Source of the DNA: a virus
Direction: 5' to 3' (one strand)
DNA: 36,848 bases
IMG/VR virus record: IMGVR_UViG_3300031825_000400
Location: 1-36,848 of that record
Positions within the stretch are counted from its first letter, which is position 1; the number at the start of each line of letters is the position of its first letter. The position numbers and the translations under genes are program-made. The notes beneath the pieces were generated by a model. That model ran no database searches. It saw only the letters and a program-made list of their open reading frames with translations, and was not told where the DNA came from. Of this stretch, positions 15,133 to 23,266 are shown in pieces.

Positions 15133-15570
15133 CTATAAGATCGCGTAAGTGGGAGTGCGGTAGTAGCCGCCCGCGTTGATGTAAAACTCGCCATCCGCGC
15201 CGTCGCCGGCTCGCTCCACCGGTCCGTCCCGGTAAACGGAGAGGACGTGGTAGTCCTGATCGTCAATGGTGACGACCGCCGAGGAACCCACGAGCGCCGT
15301 GTCGATCGCACTGGCGATCCGCCGCGCGAGGTCGGCGTCGTTCTGGTCCAGGAACACCAGCACCAACCAGCGGCACTCGACCACCAGACGGGCCGTGCTG
15401 CCGCCCGTGGGCTGATCCGTGCCCGGGACGGGGGAGTAAGTGGCAAAGGGGTAAGCCGCTTCCCGCGGCGCCGCGCCGTAGAAGAAGCGGTCCTCAATGA
15501 AGGCTTGCACCGTCTCGCTCGCCTTCGCGGTGTCCACCAGGTGGCGGGCCGCAGCTCCGGTCTCGTTCAT
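15133..15570 (-). CDS. Tail terminator / tail completion protein (DUF3168-like)
   Basis: This 145-aa protein has the order helix ('TVQAFIEDRFFYG'), strand ('YPFATYSPVPGT'), a long strand region ('ARLVVECRWLVLVFLDQND'), helix ('ADLARRIASAIDTAL') and final strands, matching tail terminator proteins that cap the tail tube. Placement between the gp10-like gene and the tail tube gene supports it. Its ATG overlaps the previous gene's stop by 4 nt. Confidence 0.7.
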   Translation of the reverse strand: MNETGAAARHLVDTAKASETVQAFIEDRFFYGAAPREAAYPFATYSPVPGTDQPTGGSTARLVVECRWLVLVFLDQNDADLARRIASAIDTALVGSSAVVTIDDQDYHVLSVYRDGPVERAGDGADGEFYINAGGYYRTPTYAIL

Positions 15571-16064
15571 GGGATGGCCCTCTTGATCGCCAGGTCTACC
15601 GCTGCCTCGAACCCGGGGCGCACCTCGGCCACCGCTTTACTGAGGAACGGTCGCGCGGCGATCTTGCCATCCAGGGAGCCCAGTTCTAGCGTCTCGCCAT
15701 ACTCGGCGCCGACGTTTACCTCGGCGGATAACCGGCCCGTCGAGCGGGTCTGGATGCTGCTCACCAGCAAGCCTTCGTCGGTGGCCGGCGCTTCGCCCGG
15801 GGCGCTCGCCTGGTGGGTCCGCGACTTCTTCCCCTTGCGGGCGGTGAAGGCGACCTGCTTCCCGCTCTTCGTGGTGAAACTGACTTCGCGTTCACCCTTT
15901 TCGTAGATCCGGCCCGTCTTCGGTCCGTCCATGATGGCCAGCTTGGCCTGCGCTTCCACCTGGTGGGCAGCCACCGACACCACGGCGGCGAGTTGGTCCC
16001 GCACGCGCTGCGGCAGGCCGGTGAGCCGATCCTTCGTCACCGTCAGGGTGAAGCTCGCGGGCAT
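15567..16064 (-). CDS. HK97 gp10-like neck / head-tail protein
   Basis: This 165-aa protein is assigned the ATG at 16064, which overlaps the upstream stop (TAATG); a longer in-frame start lies inside the upstream gene. The helix 'RVRDQLAAVVSVAAHQVEAQAKLAI', the 'GRIYEKG' segment, and the C-terminal pattern 'YGETLELGS...ARPFLSKAV' are typical of the HK97-gp10 family, which acts at the head-tail junction. The order with flanking connectors is conserved in siphophages. Confidence 0.8.
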   Translation of the reverse strand: MPASFTLTVTKDRLTGLPQRVRDQLAAVVSVAAHQVEAQAKLAIMDGPKTGRIYEKGEREVSFTTKSGKQVAFTARKGKKSRTHQASAPGEAPATDEGLLVSSIQTRSTGRLSAEVNVGAEYGETLELGSLDGKIAARPFLSKAVAEVRPGFEAAVDLAIKRAIP

Positions 16065-16435
16065 TAGAGGGTCCTGCAGGTGCAGTCCAAAGAGGTGTCC
16101 CACGCCTTCGCGGGGGGCACGGTTAAAACCTGAAAGGTGGTCCCGTTCACCCGAAGTCGCTGCCTGGACGTAACGGGCGTGCCGTAAGGGAGCCGCACGA
16201 TATACCGCAGCTCGCTCACGGCCTTGCCGCCTTCGATCCGCTCCCCGGGCGCCGCAGCATCCATCAGGAAGCAGGCCAGCGGTTCCGACTCCGCGGCGTG
16301 GTCCCAGTCGTCTTTCCAGCCGCCCGCCTGACCGGTTACCCGGGGTGCGGTCAGGATCACGGCCGTGTCCGGCATCGCCTCTTCCACACAGGCGCGCATC
16401 GAGGCGAGCTGATCAGCATCCAGCATTGATGTCAC
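16064..16435 (-). CDS. Head closure / head-tail connector protein
   Basis: This 123-aa protein shows the pattern of small phage head-closure proteins: a short N-terminal helix 'ASMRACVEEAMPDTAVIL', a mostly beta body 'VSELRYIVRLPYGTPV', and 'LRVNGTTFQVLTVPP' near the C-terminus, as in SPP1 gp16-like and related families. It overlaps the upstream connector gene by 23 nt and the next gene by the TAATG junction. Assignment rests on length, fold pattern and order. Confidence 0.7.
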   Translation of the reverse strand: MTSMLDADQLASMRACVEEAMPDTAVILTAPRVTGQAGGWKDDWDHAAESEPLACFLMDAAAPGERIEGGKAVSELRYIVRLPYGTPVTSRQRLRVNGTTFQVLTVPPAKAWDTSLDCTCRTL

Positions 16436-16973
16436 TCCGGGTCAGGTGCGCGATCTCCGGGCGCTGCTGGGCGCGGTACTGCGCGGCCGTGGTCAGGATC
16501 ATCGCATGCTGCTGGGAGCGCACGAACTGCCCGCTGCCGGGTCCGAAGGTGAACTCCAGCTTCTTGGCCGCCGCCCACTTCTCCAGCACATCCGCCGCGG
16601 CGGCGTAGAGATCGTAGGTCTTGCCGATCAGGTAAACCGGCGGAAGGGTGTCGCTCGCGAACGTCCAGTGCCCGGTCTCCAGGTCGCTGGCGGCCGGGGT
16701 GAGCTCGTTATAGGCGCTGTCATACAGCTTGGCGTCCGCTTCCCAGTCACCGAGCCCGGCGTAGTAGTCCAGGTAGGCCACCCCGCCACCCGGCAGCCGG
16801 AACTCTTCCGGGTCCAGGGAGAGATACCGCACCACCTGGCGCCGCCGGTCCAGCGCGGTCTGCAGCTGATCGTTCGAGAAGACCGGCTTCCGGCCGCCCG
16901 TGGGGACCACGGGATCGCTGATCAGGTCGCGCAGCCGGGTCACGAGGCCGGCGCAAGTGGTGCGGTAGCTCAT
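16413..16973 (-). CDS. Head-tail adaptor (connector) protein
   Basis: This 186-aa protein lies at the first connector position after the capsid. It starts 'MSYRTTCAGLVTRLRDLISD' and contains 'VFSNDQLQTALDRRRQVVRY' and a helix 'LYAAAADVLEKWAAAKKLEF', a layout resembling gp6/gp15-type adaptors that bind the portal. The ATG is just downstream of the 65-aa gene's stop. Family assignment is by pattern and gene order. Confidence 0.7.
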   Translation of the reverse strand: MSYRTTCAGLVTRLRDLISDPVVPTGGRKPVFSNDQLQTALDRRRQVVRYLSLDPEEFRLPGGGVAYLDYYAGLGDWEADAKLYDSAYNELTPAASDLETGHWTFASDTLPPVYLIGKTYDLYAAAADVLEKWAAAKKLEFTFGPGSGQFVRSQQHAMILTTAAQYRAQQRPEIAHLTRSDINAGC

Positions 16974-16976
16974 GGG

Positions 16977-17174
16977 TTACTCCGTGGGCGGCTGGTCGTC
17001 GCCGGTCTTCTCGCCGACCTTCTTCGCGGGCTTCGGCACTTCGAGGCCCTGCGCCGCGTACCAGCCGGCGATTTCATTGTCGGTGGCCAGGCGGCAACCC
17101 TGACCCAGCAACTCTTTCGCGCGGTCGTCTTCCACGGTGTGAACCCCGCCGCGCTTGTTCGTAATGAACTTCAT
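16977..17174 (-). CDS. Small basic phage protein after the capsid gene
   Basis: This 65-aa protein begins 'MKFITNKRGGVHTVEDDRAKELL' (broken here by turns) and ends in a charged, disordered tail. Short proteins of this type are common between capsid and connector genes, sometimes as minor head components. It is separated from the major capsid gene by a 32-bp perfect palindrome. Function unknown. Confidence 0.6.
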   Translation of the reverse strand: MKFITNKRGGVHTVEDDRAKELLGQGCRLATDNEIAGWYAAQGLEVPKPAKKVGEKTGDDQPPTE

Positions 17175-17203
17175 CGATCCGTCCTGCTTTCCGTCGGGAA
17201 CGG

Positions 17204-17235
17204 GCCGGGTTTATCCCACGTGGGATAAACCCGGC
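17204..17235. promoter_or_regulatory. Perfect 32-bp palindrome containing palindrome B
   Basis: The core TTTATCCCACGTGGGATAAA (17210-17229) is extended by perfectly paired GCCGGG/CCCGGC flanks. It lies between the major capsid stop and the next gene. With no loop it could be a dimer-binding site, or an RNA hairpin marking mRNA processing after the capsid gene. Confidence 0.75.
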
Positions 17236-17243
17236 GAGAGAGA

Positions 17244-18155
17244 CTAGGAGAGGACAACCACCCCGGACGCGTCCCGCAGCTCCGCCACCCCGTAGAGGAT
17301 GTCGAAGCCGATGCGGTGGCCGCGGGCGTTCATGTCGTAGCTCTTCAGCACGCGGATCGCGAGGCCGCTGTCCGGGTCGACGATGGTCGTCGCCATGACG
17401 CCGCTGCCCGCCTCGGGAGACTGGAAGGGGCGAGTGGCCAGGATGAAGGCATCCTTCCGGAAGGCCAGGTTCTTCGTACTGTTCGGGCTGCCGGCGACCA
17501 CCGGGACCGCCTGCGAGACGAACAGGTTGAAGCCGTAGAGCTTCCCGATCGCGCCTTCGGCGTAGCCATCCGGCTTGCTGTTGGCGAAGTACGTCTGGAG
17601 GCTACTGTCTGCGAGCAGGGCGATCTCATCCTTGGTGGAGATCACCAGGTTGCGGCCCTCTTGCGGCTGCTTGGCGTCGGTGAGCGTCTTGCGCGCGGTC
17701 CGGATCACCGCCGGGGTGAGGTCGGTGCCGCTCGTGCCGATGCTGGTGGAGAGGCCGCTATAGAGCGCGAAGAGGTCGTCTTCCACCTTCTCGGCGAGCG
17801 CGATCGCGGCCGGCTCGACCCACTGGTCCAGGAGCTCCACACTCGCCTGCGCGCGGCCAAAGTCCTCGATGATGAAGTCGACGTACTTGTGGTTGGAGAG
17901 CGTGACCGGCATGGACGTGCCGCCGGTCGGAGTCTGGACCGTCGCGTTGGTGTCTTCCGACTTGCTGGATGCGGTGAACGTGCCCGGGTAGGGGATGTTC
18001 AGGGTCTTGCCCTTGAAGCCCGGTTCGTAGTCGGTGTCGCGCGCCACGAGCTTCGCCAGAACGATGTTCTTGCGGAGCACGGTGAGGGCGCGCTGGGCCC
18101 ACATCTCCGGGATGAACCCGGAGGTGCCGGCCAGGGTGCGCGTGATATTGCTCAT
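17244..18155 (-). CDS. Major capsid protein (HK97-fold)
   Basis: This 303-aa protein follows the scaffold gene. It shows capsid features: 'PEMWAQRALTVLRKNIVLAKLV' near the N-terminus, 'GKTLNIPYPGTF', the 'KYVDFIIEDFGRAQ' E-loop/spine-helix region, and a C-terminal 'GHRIGFDILYGVAELRD' segment, as in P22-coat-like HK97-fold capsids. It assembles into the icosahedral head with the scaffold upstream. The stop is 9 bp before the 32-bp palindrome. Confidence 0.85.
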   Translation of the reverse strand: MSNITRTLAGTSGFIPEMWAQRALTVLRKNIVLAKLVARDTDYEPGFKGKTLNIPYPGTFTASSKSEDTNATVQTPTGGTSMPVTLSNHKYVDFIIEDFGRAQASVELLDQWVEPAAIALAEKVEDDLFALYSGLSTSIGTSGTDLTPAVIRTARKTLTDAKQPQEGRNLVISTKDEIALLADSSLQTYFANSKPDGYAEGAIGKLYGFNLFVSQAVPVVAGSPNSTKNLAFRKDAFILATRPFQSPEAGSGVMATTIVDPDSGLAIRVLKSYDMNARGHRIGFDILYGVAELRDASGVVVLS

Positions 18156-18161
18156 CGTCTA

Positions 18162-18788
18162 TTACCCTTCGGTGATGCGCCCCTCGGCGAAGGCCCGGTG
18201 AATAGCGGCCTCGTTCGCCGTGTAGAAAGCGCGGTCGGCGATCTGGGAGCGGGTGAAGGTCTGGCCTCCGCCCGCGCGTCGGTTCCCCGGTGCCCCCGGA
18301 GAGGAGGGGTCTTCGACGGACCTGCCGTCTCCAACCAGGTAAGGCTTGTCGGTCACGAGCTTCTTCAGCAGGTCCGCGACATTCTTGGGCTCGCCGTCCG
18401 CGTCGAACTCGATGTCGTCCTTGATCAGCCGGTAGGCTGCATCCGGATCGATGATCTTCGCGTCCACCGCAGCGACTTTGACTTCCGCCCGAGCGATTCG
18501 CGTCTTGGCGGCGGAAACGGATTTCTCCGCTTCTTCCGCGCGCTTCTGTAGCTTCTCGGTGTCCGAAAGCTTGGCGTCTTCCAGCTCCTTGAGCCGCTTC
18601 TCTGCCGCGGTCGCTCGAGTGCGGTGGGAAGCGTTCTCTTCCCGCAGGCTCTTGACGTAGGCCTCGTCAAAGGTCTTTGGGGTGGCTGGGTCCGCGGGAG
18701 GCGCGGCCGGATCAGCCGGCGGAGCCCCGGGAGGCGGATCGTCCGGAGCGAAGTAGATACCTAGCAGACGGTCGCTGAACCTGTGCAT
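18162..18788 (-). CDS. Capsid scaffolding protein
   Basis: This 208-aa acidic/basic protein is disordered and Pro/Ala-rich at the N-terminus ('PPGAPPADPAAPPADP'), coiled-coil in the centre ('EENASHRTRATAAEKRLKEL' and on through 'AEEAEKSVSAA'), and helical at the C-terminus ('IADRAFYTANEAAIHRAF'). This is the usual layout of siphophage scaffolds, which direct capsid assembly and leave before packaging. The gene lies directly before the major capsid. Confidence 0.85.
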   Translation of the reverse strand: MHRFSDRLLGIYFAPDDPPPGAPPADPAAPPADPATPKTFDEAYVKSLREENASHRTRATAAEKRLKELEDAKLSDTEKLQKRAEEAEKSVSAAKTRIARAEVKVAAVDAKIIDPDAAYRLIKDDIEFDADGEPKNVADLLKKLVTDKPYLVGDGRSVEDPSSPGAPGNRRAGGGQTFTRSQIADRAFYTANEAAIHRAFAEGRITEG

Positions 18789-18885
18789 CTCGTGTTCCTA
18801 TCTCCCGCCGGCGCCTGGCCGGCTGGGGGTGTGGGGATCAACCCCGTACGCAGAACGGGCCGACCCCGAAGAGCCGGCCCATAGA

Positions 18886-19947
18886 TCAGTTGAGTGGGAG
18901 CGCCTTGAACGGCAACTCCCAGCGTACCGGACCCCATTTGGGATCCTCGCGGTAGCCCACCAGGTCTCGGAGACGCAAGCGGCTGTCCTGGTACGCCTCG
19001 TACTTCTGCCGTCCCAACGTCTTCCGCTGGAACGCTTCGGGTTGCCGCGCGAACCACTCCTCGCCTCTCTCCCGCTTCGGTCGAGTGTCCGGGATCGATG
19101 GATCTCCGAGCAGCTCCGCAAAGCTCTTGACTACCGGCACCGGCGTACACCGGCAGTTCACGTGGCTTCCGAAGTGCTCGGTAACCGGGAACTCTTGCCC
19201 GTCCATCGCGAGGCACATGGCGCAGGTGCGGCCCGAACGGCTCGCCGTCCAGCGCCACTTCTCGACCACTTCCGCGTTGGCCTGGAAACCCCGGATGGAG
19301 CTCTCCCGGTAGGCGCGCAGCGTCTCCGTTCGCGAGATCCGGAGCGCCCGCACCAGGTCTCCGCCGAGGTCCTCCTGGATCAGCTTTGCCGTGCGCTTGA
19401 TGCCGCGCCCGGTGGCCACCCCCTGGATCAGGTGCTTGCGGACGCTCTCACTCGCCGAGGGCCCGAGCTCGTCCAGGAGCTTGCGGAGCGGGGTTCCGTC
19501 CCCGGTGTAGCCCACTAGCTCTTTGAGCGCTGCCTTCGGGAGCCGCTGGAAAGAGACGCTCACCCCTGCCGGCGCGTCGGCGGTCTGGAGCTGCACCAGT
19601 TGCGCCGCGTGGGACTGGGCAGCTTCCACCGCGGTGGCCTGCTCGGCGGTGATCGTCGCGTCAGCGAACTCCACGAAGGTGAGGAGCTGGGCTTCTACCT
19701 CGCGGAGCAGGTTCTCCAAGCGGGATCGCTCCCGGTCGTCATCCGTCTCCGCCTCGGTATCGCGGCCGAGGAGCCAGAGAATGCCGCCTTCTTTCGCCTT
19801 CGCTCGCCGCGCTTCCAGAGCGTCCAGCCGGGCCCGGATCTCCGTCCAGGACTGCCCGTAAGCCCGAACCAGGCGGCCCGTGGCCTGCGCGTCCCGCGCG
19901 ACTACTTCATCATGGAAGCGGTCCGCCGCCGCGTAGAGATCGGACAC
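18886..19947 (-). CDS. MuF / SPP1 gp7-like minor head protein
   Basis: This 353-aa protein starts at the GTG at 19947, 3 bases after the portal stop. It contains the MuF C-terminal core: 'ISRTETLRAYRES', then 'CAMCLAMDGQEFPV' and 'HVNCRCTPVPV', with the conserved Cys pairs and His. Proteins of this class sit inside or at the portal of the head and are injected or aid ejection. The N-terminal ~150 residues are helical. Placement between portal and scaffold is canonical. Confidence 0.88.
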   Translation of the reverse strand: MSDLYAAADRFHDEVVARDAQATGRLVRAYGQSWTEIRARLDALEARRAKAKEGGILWLLGRDTEAETDDDRERSRLENLLREVEAQLLTFVEFADATITAEQATAVEAAQSHAAQLVQLQTADAPAGVSVSFQRLPKAALKELVGYTGDGTPLRKLLDELGPSASESVRKHLIQGVATGRGIKRTAKLIQEDLGGDLVRALRISRTETLRAYRESSIRGFQANAEVVEKWRWTASRSGRTCAMCLAMDGQEFPVTEHFGSHVNCRCTPVPVVKSFAELLGDPSIPDTRPKRERGEEWFARQPEAFQRKTLGRQKYEAYQDSRLRLRDLVGYREDPKWGPVRWELPFKALPLN

Positions 19948-19950
19948 GGA

Positions 19951-21372
19951 TTACCCTCCTGCCGGGTCCGCATTCGGATCGGCGCCCGGGTCCTGCCCCT
20001 TATCGAAGCCGTCCAGCAGGCCGGCGCCCAGCGCTTTGGCGTCCGCCTTCTCCTTGGCCCGCTTCGCCGCCTCGTCCGCCGGGTTGTAGCCACGCTTGGT
20101 CAGCAGGGTATCCGTCGACGCGCCCAACTGCTGATCGAGGAGCGCGGTCTCAGCATCGCTCTTCGGGTCGGAAGGCAGCAGGGCCGGCCAGTGGATCTTC
20201 ACCAGGTGGTTCGCGCTCTTCCGCCAGAGCTGCAGCAGCGCCACGGACACGTTGATCAGCAACTCCCCGTACAGGATCCGCTTGTCCCGGGTCTTCTCCA
20301 GGAGCGGCTGATAGAGGATCTGCAGCGCGAGTCCGGAGAGCTGGCCGAGATCGCTCACCTTCCCGGTCGCGACTTCCGGTATGCGCGAGATCTCGTGGAA
20401 GAGACTCTTCAGCTCTCGGTAGAACTCGATACTGGAGGCGAGGTCGCTCTGCATCTCCAGGTTCCAGACTTTTGCGTCCGGGTTGGCCAGCTTGATTACG
20501 CCGTCCGCGCCAATGTCGAACGGCTTCACCCCGGCCGAGGCCATCGCTCGCTGCCCCGGAGAGTTCGGCGCGATCAGTGGCGCGTTGATGCCGGTAACCA
20601 CCGTCTTCGGGTGGGCGTGGTGCCGGAGGATGCGCCCGGTGTTGCTCACGTTGAAGTTGAGGGCCTTGTTCAGGTCCACCAGCGCCGACTCCAGATCGCT
20701 GTACCCGTGGTAGGAGTTCGGCGCCGGGAGGTTCTGGCAGTGAAAGATCGGCGCCCAGTCATACGGCCAGGGGGTGGGCTCGCGGCGGACGATCCACTGC
20801 CCGCCGGTCGCACCTTCGTAATCGGTAATCGTCCAGCGCGTGGAGTCGGCGTCGTCTCGCTCGATCACCTGCCGCCGCACGACCGGCTTCCGGGTGGCGT
20901 GGCTGATGGTGTTCCACTGGTTGACGTAGGCCAACACCTCGGTGTAGTCGTCTTCGTCCGTGACCACCGTGATGTTGGCCGGGTCCAGGACCACCACCCG
21001 CGGGAAGGTGGAGGCGCTCTTCGCCGGCTTCAGCCGCAAGAACACATCGCCGCACACCCCGCCGTTGGTGCCGATGTCGAGGAGCGTGCTCATCAGCCGG
21101 TTGGAATCCCAGCACGCCTTCAGCCAGGTGTCGGCGTCGCTCTTCGCCTGGCCGTCCACCTCGAAGCTGATCCCGTCCGGGAAGAGGAAGCTGCGGCCCT
21201 TCTCGACCACCGTCTGCCCGAAGCCGAGGAGGATGTTATCGTCCGGCGTCCCGGGCTCCACTTTCAGCGGCTTCGGGAGCTGGTTCTCGTACGCCCGCCA
21301 CGCATTCATAATGCGGGTGCGGCGCTCGTGATCGGCCAGGTAGGCCTGTTCTAGGTAGAGTTGGTCGATCAT
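19951..21372 (-). CDS. Portal protein
   Basis: This 473-aa protein matches SPP1 gp6-like portals: 'RIMNAWRAYENQLPKPLKV' near the N-terminus, 'LDIGTNGGVCGDVFLRL', 'NPDAKVWNLEMQSDL' and the helical 'LSGLALQILYQPLLEKT' segment that forms the channel. It makes the dodecameric ring used for packaging and tail attachment. Its ATG overlaps the terminase stop (ATGA). The acidic, Gly/Pro-rich C-terminus is probably disordered. Confidence 0.9.
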   Translation of the reverse strand: MIDQLYLEQAYLADHERRTRIMNAWRAYENQLPKPLKVEPGTPDDNILLGFGQTVVEKGRSFLFPDGISFEVDGQAKSDADTWLKACWDSNRLMSTLLDIGTNGGVCGDVFLRLKPAKSASTFPRVVVLDPANITVVTDEDDYTEVLAYVNQWNTISHATRKPVVRRQVIERDDADSTRWTITDYEGATGGQWIVRREPTPWPYDWAPIFHCQNLPAPNSYHGYSDLESALVDLNKALNFNVSNTGRILRHHAHPKTVVTGINAPLIAPNSPGQRAMASAGVKPFDIGADGVIKLANPDAKVWNLEMQSDLASSIEFYRELKSLFHEISRIPEVATGKVSDLGQLSGLALQILYQPLLEKTRDKRILYGELLINVSVALLQLWRKSANHLVKIHWPALLPSDPKSDAETALLDQQLGASTDTLLTKRGYNPADEAAKRAKEKADAKALGAGLLDGFDKGQDPGADPNADPAGG

Positions 21373-22676
21373 GAGTAGATAGAGGGTCCGTAGCTGACTT
21401 CTTCCAGGCCGAGGGCGGGAGCCACGTAGCGCAGAGCATCGGCCAGGTGGAACTTGCTCTTGTCGGCGATCTCGTCCGTGGGCAGGCCCTGCTTGTCGAG
21501 CTTACGCTTGTAGTTGAGCAGGTCGCCGCGGAGCCCGCGGCAGCTCTCGAACACGTACAGCCGGCGCATCTTGAGCAGCGCGTAAACGCGATCAATCCCG
21601 GCTTCTACGTCCGCGACGTAGGGCTGCGCCATCGGCACACCGGCGGCGCCCCAATCCATCCGCTGTTGCGTCTCCGAGGGGCTGCCGCCGTACCAGCCGA
21701 TCACGTTTTCGGCCCCTGCAAGTTCCAGGGCAGCGCCCGCGTGCTCCGGAGAACTCTGGCCACCACCATGGCTCTCCCGGTAGGCATAGAACAGGCCGGT
21801 TTCGGGGTTCTCGGCGACCCACACGAGCGCCGTGTTCACCGCACCGAAGTCGGTGCCGACCTGGCGCGGCCAGTGCGGCGGAAGCGGGAAATCCTTCACC
21901 ACGTGACCGCCGATCTCGTCTATGTAGCAGTCGTAGATCGCGCCCGCGGGCCGGGTAAAGATCCCTCGATACATCATGTTGAAGCGCCAGGCGGGCATAC
22001 TCGCCTGGCGCTCTTCGAACTCCTCGCGGCTGAATGCAGGGTTCTCCGTGCTGTCGAACTGCACGATGTCTATGGTGGGGTCGAGGGCGACCCACTTGTC
22101 GTAGATGTTGACCTTCAGCCACCCCAGGTCATAGATTGTGGTCGCGCCCAGTGCCCGACCGCGAAACAGTGAGAGCCGGCGCAGGATCGCTTCCCAGATC
22201 TCCAGCGAGTATTCCCGCTGCCCGCACTCGTCCAGCAGCGCCGCCTTCGCAGTGGCGCTCTCCAGGTTGGACGGCGCCGACGCGGAGCAGAGCATGATCC
22301 GTCCCCACATCGGATCATCCGGGGTTTTCGCCCAAAACTTCCCGGTACTCGGATCCCGCAACTCGATCACGCGGGCCGACTTGTGGTAGCGCCCGATCTT
22401 CAGCACGTGCACGAAGACCGCAAGCATTTCCGGGAGCAGCTTCTTCTGGAAGAGCGCGAAGGAACTGGTCACGGCTAGGTAGTCGTTCAGTTCGCCGGGC
22501 TTGGCCGTACGCTGGATCTCGCGCCACAGCCACCACGGCCCCCAGCTCGTCTTTCCGCCCTGCGTGCCGGCCAAGACGAAGACAAAGCGCCGTTCCGAGT
22601 CCCAAGCTCGCTGCTGTCCGGAGTGGAAGGAGAGAACGAGCTTACCTCGCTCAACTCGCCAGAGGTTCTTTGCCAT
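21369..22676 (-). CDS. Terminase large subunit
   Basis: This 435-aa protein has the packaging ATPase motifs: Walker A 'GTQGGKT' (residues 37-43) and Walker B 'ALLDE' (D149, E150). The C-terminal RNase H-like nuclease is marked by 'VGTDFGAVNT' (D276) and a late 'FHLADALRYV' segment with another acidic residue. It cuts and pumps DNA into the head. It overlaps the small subunit by 26 nt and the portal by 4 nt. Confidence 0.94.
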   Translation of the reverse strand: MAKNLWRVERGKLVLSFHSGQQRAWDSERRFVFVLAGTQGGKTSWGPWWLWREIQRTAKPGELNDYLAVTSSFALFQKKLLPEMLAVFVHVLKIGRYHKSARVIELRDPSTGKFWAKTPDDPMWGRIMLCSASAPSNLESATAKAALLDECGQREYSLEIWEAILRRLSLFRGRALGATTIYDLGWLKVNIYDKWVALDPTIDIVQFDSTENPAFSREEFEERQASMPAWRFNMMYRGIFTRPAGAIYDCYIDEIGGHVVKDFPLPPHWPRQVGTDFGAVNTALVWVAENPETGLFYAYRESHGGGQSSPEHAGAALELAGAENVIGWYGGSPSETQQRMDWGAAGVPMAQPYVADVEAGIDRVYALLKMRRLYVFESCRGLRGDLLNYKRKLDKQGLPTDEIADKSKFHLADALRYVAPALGLEEVSYGPSIYS

Positions 22677-23199
22677 CAGCCGGGCTCATTCTCTCCACCA
22701 CCACTTCAGTGATAGGCAACTCCCCGCGCTGTCCGTCCGCGCCTTCATGAGTAACGCTGTCGCCCCACTCCTCGCGACGCCGTCTCTTGAGCCAGGACTC
22801 ACCCGCTCGCCAGTCGAACTCCCGGCGTCGGGTCACGGTGCGGGAGGTTACCTCTACCGCTACCGGCTCTTCCACCGTGCGCCCGTCCGGATGCCGCGTC
22901 TTCTTCATGCGGATCTCGGTCTTGGTGGTCTCGGAGATCTCCTCCACGTCCACGCCGAGGGCCGCGTCCTGAATGACCTTTGTAAACTGCAGCTCCACGT
23001 CGGCTTCGGCCTGGTGGACGGCCTCACGGAAGCCCCGGTAGGGACCGGTGAGTTCATCCTCGCCCCGCTGCATCCATTCCAGGTAGGTAGTGAACGAGAT
23101 CCCGCCCGCTTCGACCGACGCCTTACGGGTGGCGCCCAGACGCAGGGCGGAGACGATCCGCTCCTGCACTTTGGGGGTTAGCTTGGTCGGACGGGCCAT
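22651..23199 (-). CDS. Terminase small subunit (putative)
   Basis: This 182-aa protein lies directly upstream of the large subunit and starts 'MARPTKLTPKVQERIVSALR', followed by an HTH 'GATRKASVEAGGISFTTYLEWM', typical of small terminase subunits that recognise the packaging site. The middle is a helical oligomerisation region and the C-terminus is charged. The A/B palindrome pair lies just upstream of its start. Confidence 0.85.
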   Translation of the reverse strand: MARPTKLTPKVQERIVSALRLGATRKASVEAGGISFTTYLEWMQRGEDELTGPYRGFREAVHQAEADVELQFTKVIQDAALGVDVEEISETTKTEIRMKKTRHPDGRTVEEPVAVEVTSRTVTRRREFDWRAGESWLKRRRREEWGDSVTHEGADGQRGELPITEVVVERMSPADGKEPLAS

Positions 23200-23214
23200 C
23201 AGCGTAGGTTCCGG

Positions 23215-23232
23215 TGTCTGCCGTGGCAGACA
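23215..23232. promoter_or_regulatory. Palindrome A, copy 3 (TGTCTGCC-GT-GGCAGACA)
   Basis: A perfect copy 16 bp upstream of the small terminase start, in the gap following the 23248-23874 gene. It is paired with palindrome B at 23247-23266, 14-16 bp away. Confidence 0.75.
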
Positions 23233-23246
23233 TTTGAGCCAGGCGG

Positions 23247-23266
23247 TTTATCCCACGTGGGATAAA
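23247..23266. promoter_or_regulatory. Palindrome B, copy 4 (TTTATCCCACGTGGGATAAA)
   Basis: A perfect 20-bp palindrome, identical to the core at 17210-17229. Its right part encodes the last residues of the upstream gene and its left part contains that gene's stop codon. Confidence 0.75.

Noticed and set aside
17316-18551. Plus-strand ORF of 411 aa opposite capsid and scaffold
   Set aside because: Shadow of two well-supported structural genes; no start signal or recognisable motif.
18800-18880. GC-rich inverted repeats between scaffold and MuF genes
   Set aside because: Short imperfect stems (GGGCCG/CGGCCC and GCCGGC pairs) without a U-tract; not strong enough to call a terminator.
19600-21354. 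Plus-strand ORF of 584 aa opposite the portal gene
   Set aside because: Antisense shadow of a clear portal protein; composition typical of GC-rich mirror frames.
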